Under the pieces are notes generated by a model. It did no database searches, was not told the origin of the DNA, and saw nothing but the letters and a program-made list of their open reading frames with translations. The position numbers were made by a program, and so were the translations under genes. Shown piece by piece: positions 62,819 through 64,000 of a DNA stretch of 64,000 nt (position 1 is its first letter; each line of letters begins with the position of its first letter). Location of the stretch: NCBI RefSeq assembly GCF_022482905.1, contig NZ_JAKVOI010000001.1, positions 2,915,958 through 2,979,957 of the forward strand. The letters run 5' to 3'. This stretch comes from Clostridium sp. GTDB taxonomy: Bacteria; Bacillota; Clostridia; Clostridiales; Clostridiaceae.

Positions 62819-64000
62819 CTATTTACTCAGTTCATCTATTAGCTTTCCAAGTTGGTTTATATAGTCACCATATTTAGACCAATCTCCATTTTTTTGTGAA
62901 TCCAAAGCTTTGTTGTACAAGTCTTTTGCTTCTTTTAATTTTAAGGATTTATCACTTGTATTTTTTACATCTGATTCATTAGAATCTGAATTGTTCTGAT
63001 TATCTTCCTGATTAATATCAAATATTTCTGATATTGCTGTATCAATATTTTGAGATAATAGTATTTTGTCACCATAGGAAACTATTACTCTTTTCATTTC
63101 AGGTATACTATCTTTCCCACTCGCCCTTAAATATACAGGCTCTATATATAAAAGAGAAGTATCTATTGGAACTATTATAGTATCACCAAACTGTACTTTA
63201 GAACCATCCTTATTCCAGAGAGATAATTCCTGTGATATTGTAGTATCTTGATTTAATCTCTGTTTAAACAAGTAAGGGCTATAAACAGTCTTTTCAGGTG
63301 GAAATTTATATAATACCATCTTTCCATAATTATCTCCATCCATTCTAGCTCCAAACAAAGCTGCCATATTATCTTTATTTCTCATGTTCAAATATTGAAG
63401 TAAAATCATCTCTTCTTTTTTCTCACCTGGAAGTTTCATTACAACATATGGAGATTCCATGGAATCTTTATTCCCATTAACTTGTTTTTGATTTTTAGCA
63501 ATTTCCCATACATCTTCACCGTTATAAAATACACTTGGATCAGTAACATGGTATTTCCCAATAACATCACATTGTATGTTGAACATATCTTCTGGATATT
63601 TAAAATGCTTTTTTATATCAGGAGATAAACTGCTCAAATCTTTAAATAACCCAGGAAATATTTTAGAGTAACTTTGAGCTATAGGGTCATTTTTATCCAT
63701 CATATAAAAATTTGTACTTCCATCAAAGGCATTCACAACTACTTTAAATGAATTTCTTATATAATTTATTCCATTACCCTGCGGCTGTGAATATGGATAT
63801 CTATCAGAAACAGTATATCCATCTAATATCCAGTATAATTTCCCACCACTCATAACTATATAAGGATCTGAATCATAACTTAAAAATGGTGCTATTTTTT
63901 TAACTCTATCTTTGATATCTCTATTTATTAATATCCTACTCTGGCTGTCTATATCTCTTGAAAGTAGAAAATTTATACTCTTTTGGTTTAATGAGAACAA
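62819..64000 (-). CDS. UPF0182 membrane protein, C-terminal part
   Basis: 393 visible residues; the N-terminal multi-span membrane half lies beyond the window. Family blocks: [94 protein letters not shown]. Ends with an acidic linker ([15 protein letters not shown]) and a short helical tail typical of clostridial members. Large extracytoplasmic domain, function unknown. Confidence 0.9.
   Translation of the reverse strand: MFSLNQKSINFLLSRDIDSQSRILINRDIKDRVKKIAPFLSYDSDPYIVMSGGKLYWILDGYTVSDRYPYSQPQGNGINYIRNSFKVVVNAFDGSTNFYMMDKNDPIAQSYSKIFPGLFKDLSSLSPDIKKHFKYPEDMFNIQCDVIGKYHVTDPSVFYNGEDVWEIAKNQKQVNGNKDSMESPYVVMKLPGEKKEEMILLQYLNMRNKDNMAALFGARMDGDNYGKMVLYKFPPEKTVYSPYLFKQRLNQDTTISQELSLWNKDGSKVQFGDTIIVPIDTSLLYIEPVYLRASGKDSIPEMKRVIVSYGDKILLSQNIDTAISEIFDINQEDNQNNSDSNESDVKNTSDKSLKLKEAKDLYNKALDSQKNGDWSKYGDYINQLGKLIDELSK

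Overview
The window is low-GC, AT-rich DNA with strong AGGAGG-type ribosome binding sites, frequent TTG/GTG starts, T-box control, bofA and a large SRP RNA. This points to a spore-forming Firmicute, most likely Clostridium sensu stricto (cluster I). I cannot fix the species from sequence alone. The order SRP RNA, dnaX, ybaB, recR, DUF2508, bofA together with an rRNA operon is typical of the origin-proximal region of clostridia.

1-6.1 kb: a minus-strand amino-acid (arginine-type) catabolic cluster (PilZ protein, RocB-like M20 hydrolase, class III aminotransferase, DDAH/arginine-deiminase-fold enzyme, class I aminotransferase cut by the window edge). It has two near-identical promoters carrying a TTGTATACAA dyad. 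Upstream are a 2-hydroxyacid dehydrogenase and a decayed secreted-protein gene. 6.1-11.9 kb: a complete minus-strand rRNA operon (16S-23S-5S-tRNA-Lys) whose spacers and leader hold four copies of one ~110-bp imperfect inverted repeat. 12-16.4 kb: acetyltransferase, ATPase, a frameshifted IS630 and a PhzF protein; a hairpin duplicated at 13.87 and 16.41 kb flanks the last two. 16.5-20.2 kb: serine operon (SerC-like, SerA, DUF1015) behind a serine (UCC) T-box. 20.3-29.5 kb: flavodoxin/ferredoxin protein, TIM-barrel protein, Nudix, sfsA, bofA, DUF2508, recR, ybaB, dnaX, SRP RNA, tRNA-Ser, MIF-like tautomerase and a large ABC-class ATPase. 29.5-32.7 kb: a visibly GC-richer, partly decayed foreign patch (sigma and AlkD remnants, internally deleted nitroreductase, double SnoaL protein, WYL regulator). 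32.9-45.4 kb: tRNAs, tadA, phasin-like protein, UbiB kinase, broken TetR, psd, a two-component system with an ABC exporter, an MFS pump with its MerR regulator, and an internally deleted IS110 that separates merR from its probable operator.

45.44-60.69 kb: the highlight, a 15.2-kb integrated element in tRNA-Arg(ACG), bounded by 42-bp att repeats. It has a tyrosine integrase, a repressor without an autocleavage domain divergent from a Cro-like gene, Rha and AlpA/Xis-like regulators, a replication-initiator-like gene followed by four iterons, and a head/packaging set (portal, protease, capsid, connector, HNH, TerS, TerL). I find no tail, baseplate, endolysin or phage polymerase gene. This matches the capsid-forming phage-inducible chromosomal islands (cf-PICIs), satellites that make their own heads and take tails from a helper phage. 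The capsid gene ends in CCC-TAA, where a +1 slip would add the start of a fibronectin-III-like domain. The attL-proximal end carries a candidate type I toxin-antitoxin pair and an unexplained hairpin-rich non-coding stretch.

60.7-64 kb: chromosome resumes with a frameshifted small membrane protein, DUF1667, a FAD oxidoreductase and a partial UPF0182 membrane protein. Several genes in the window (TetR, nitroreductase, IS110 transposase, the 5.8-kb gene) are broken by internal deletions rather than point mutations. All family calls come from reading motifs by eye; no database search was run.
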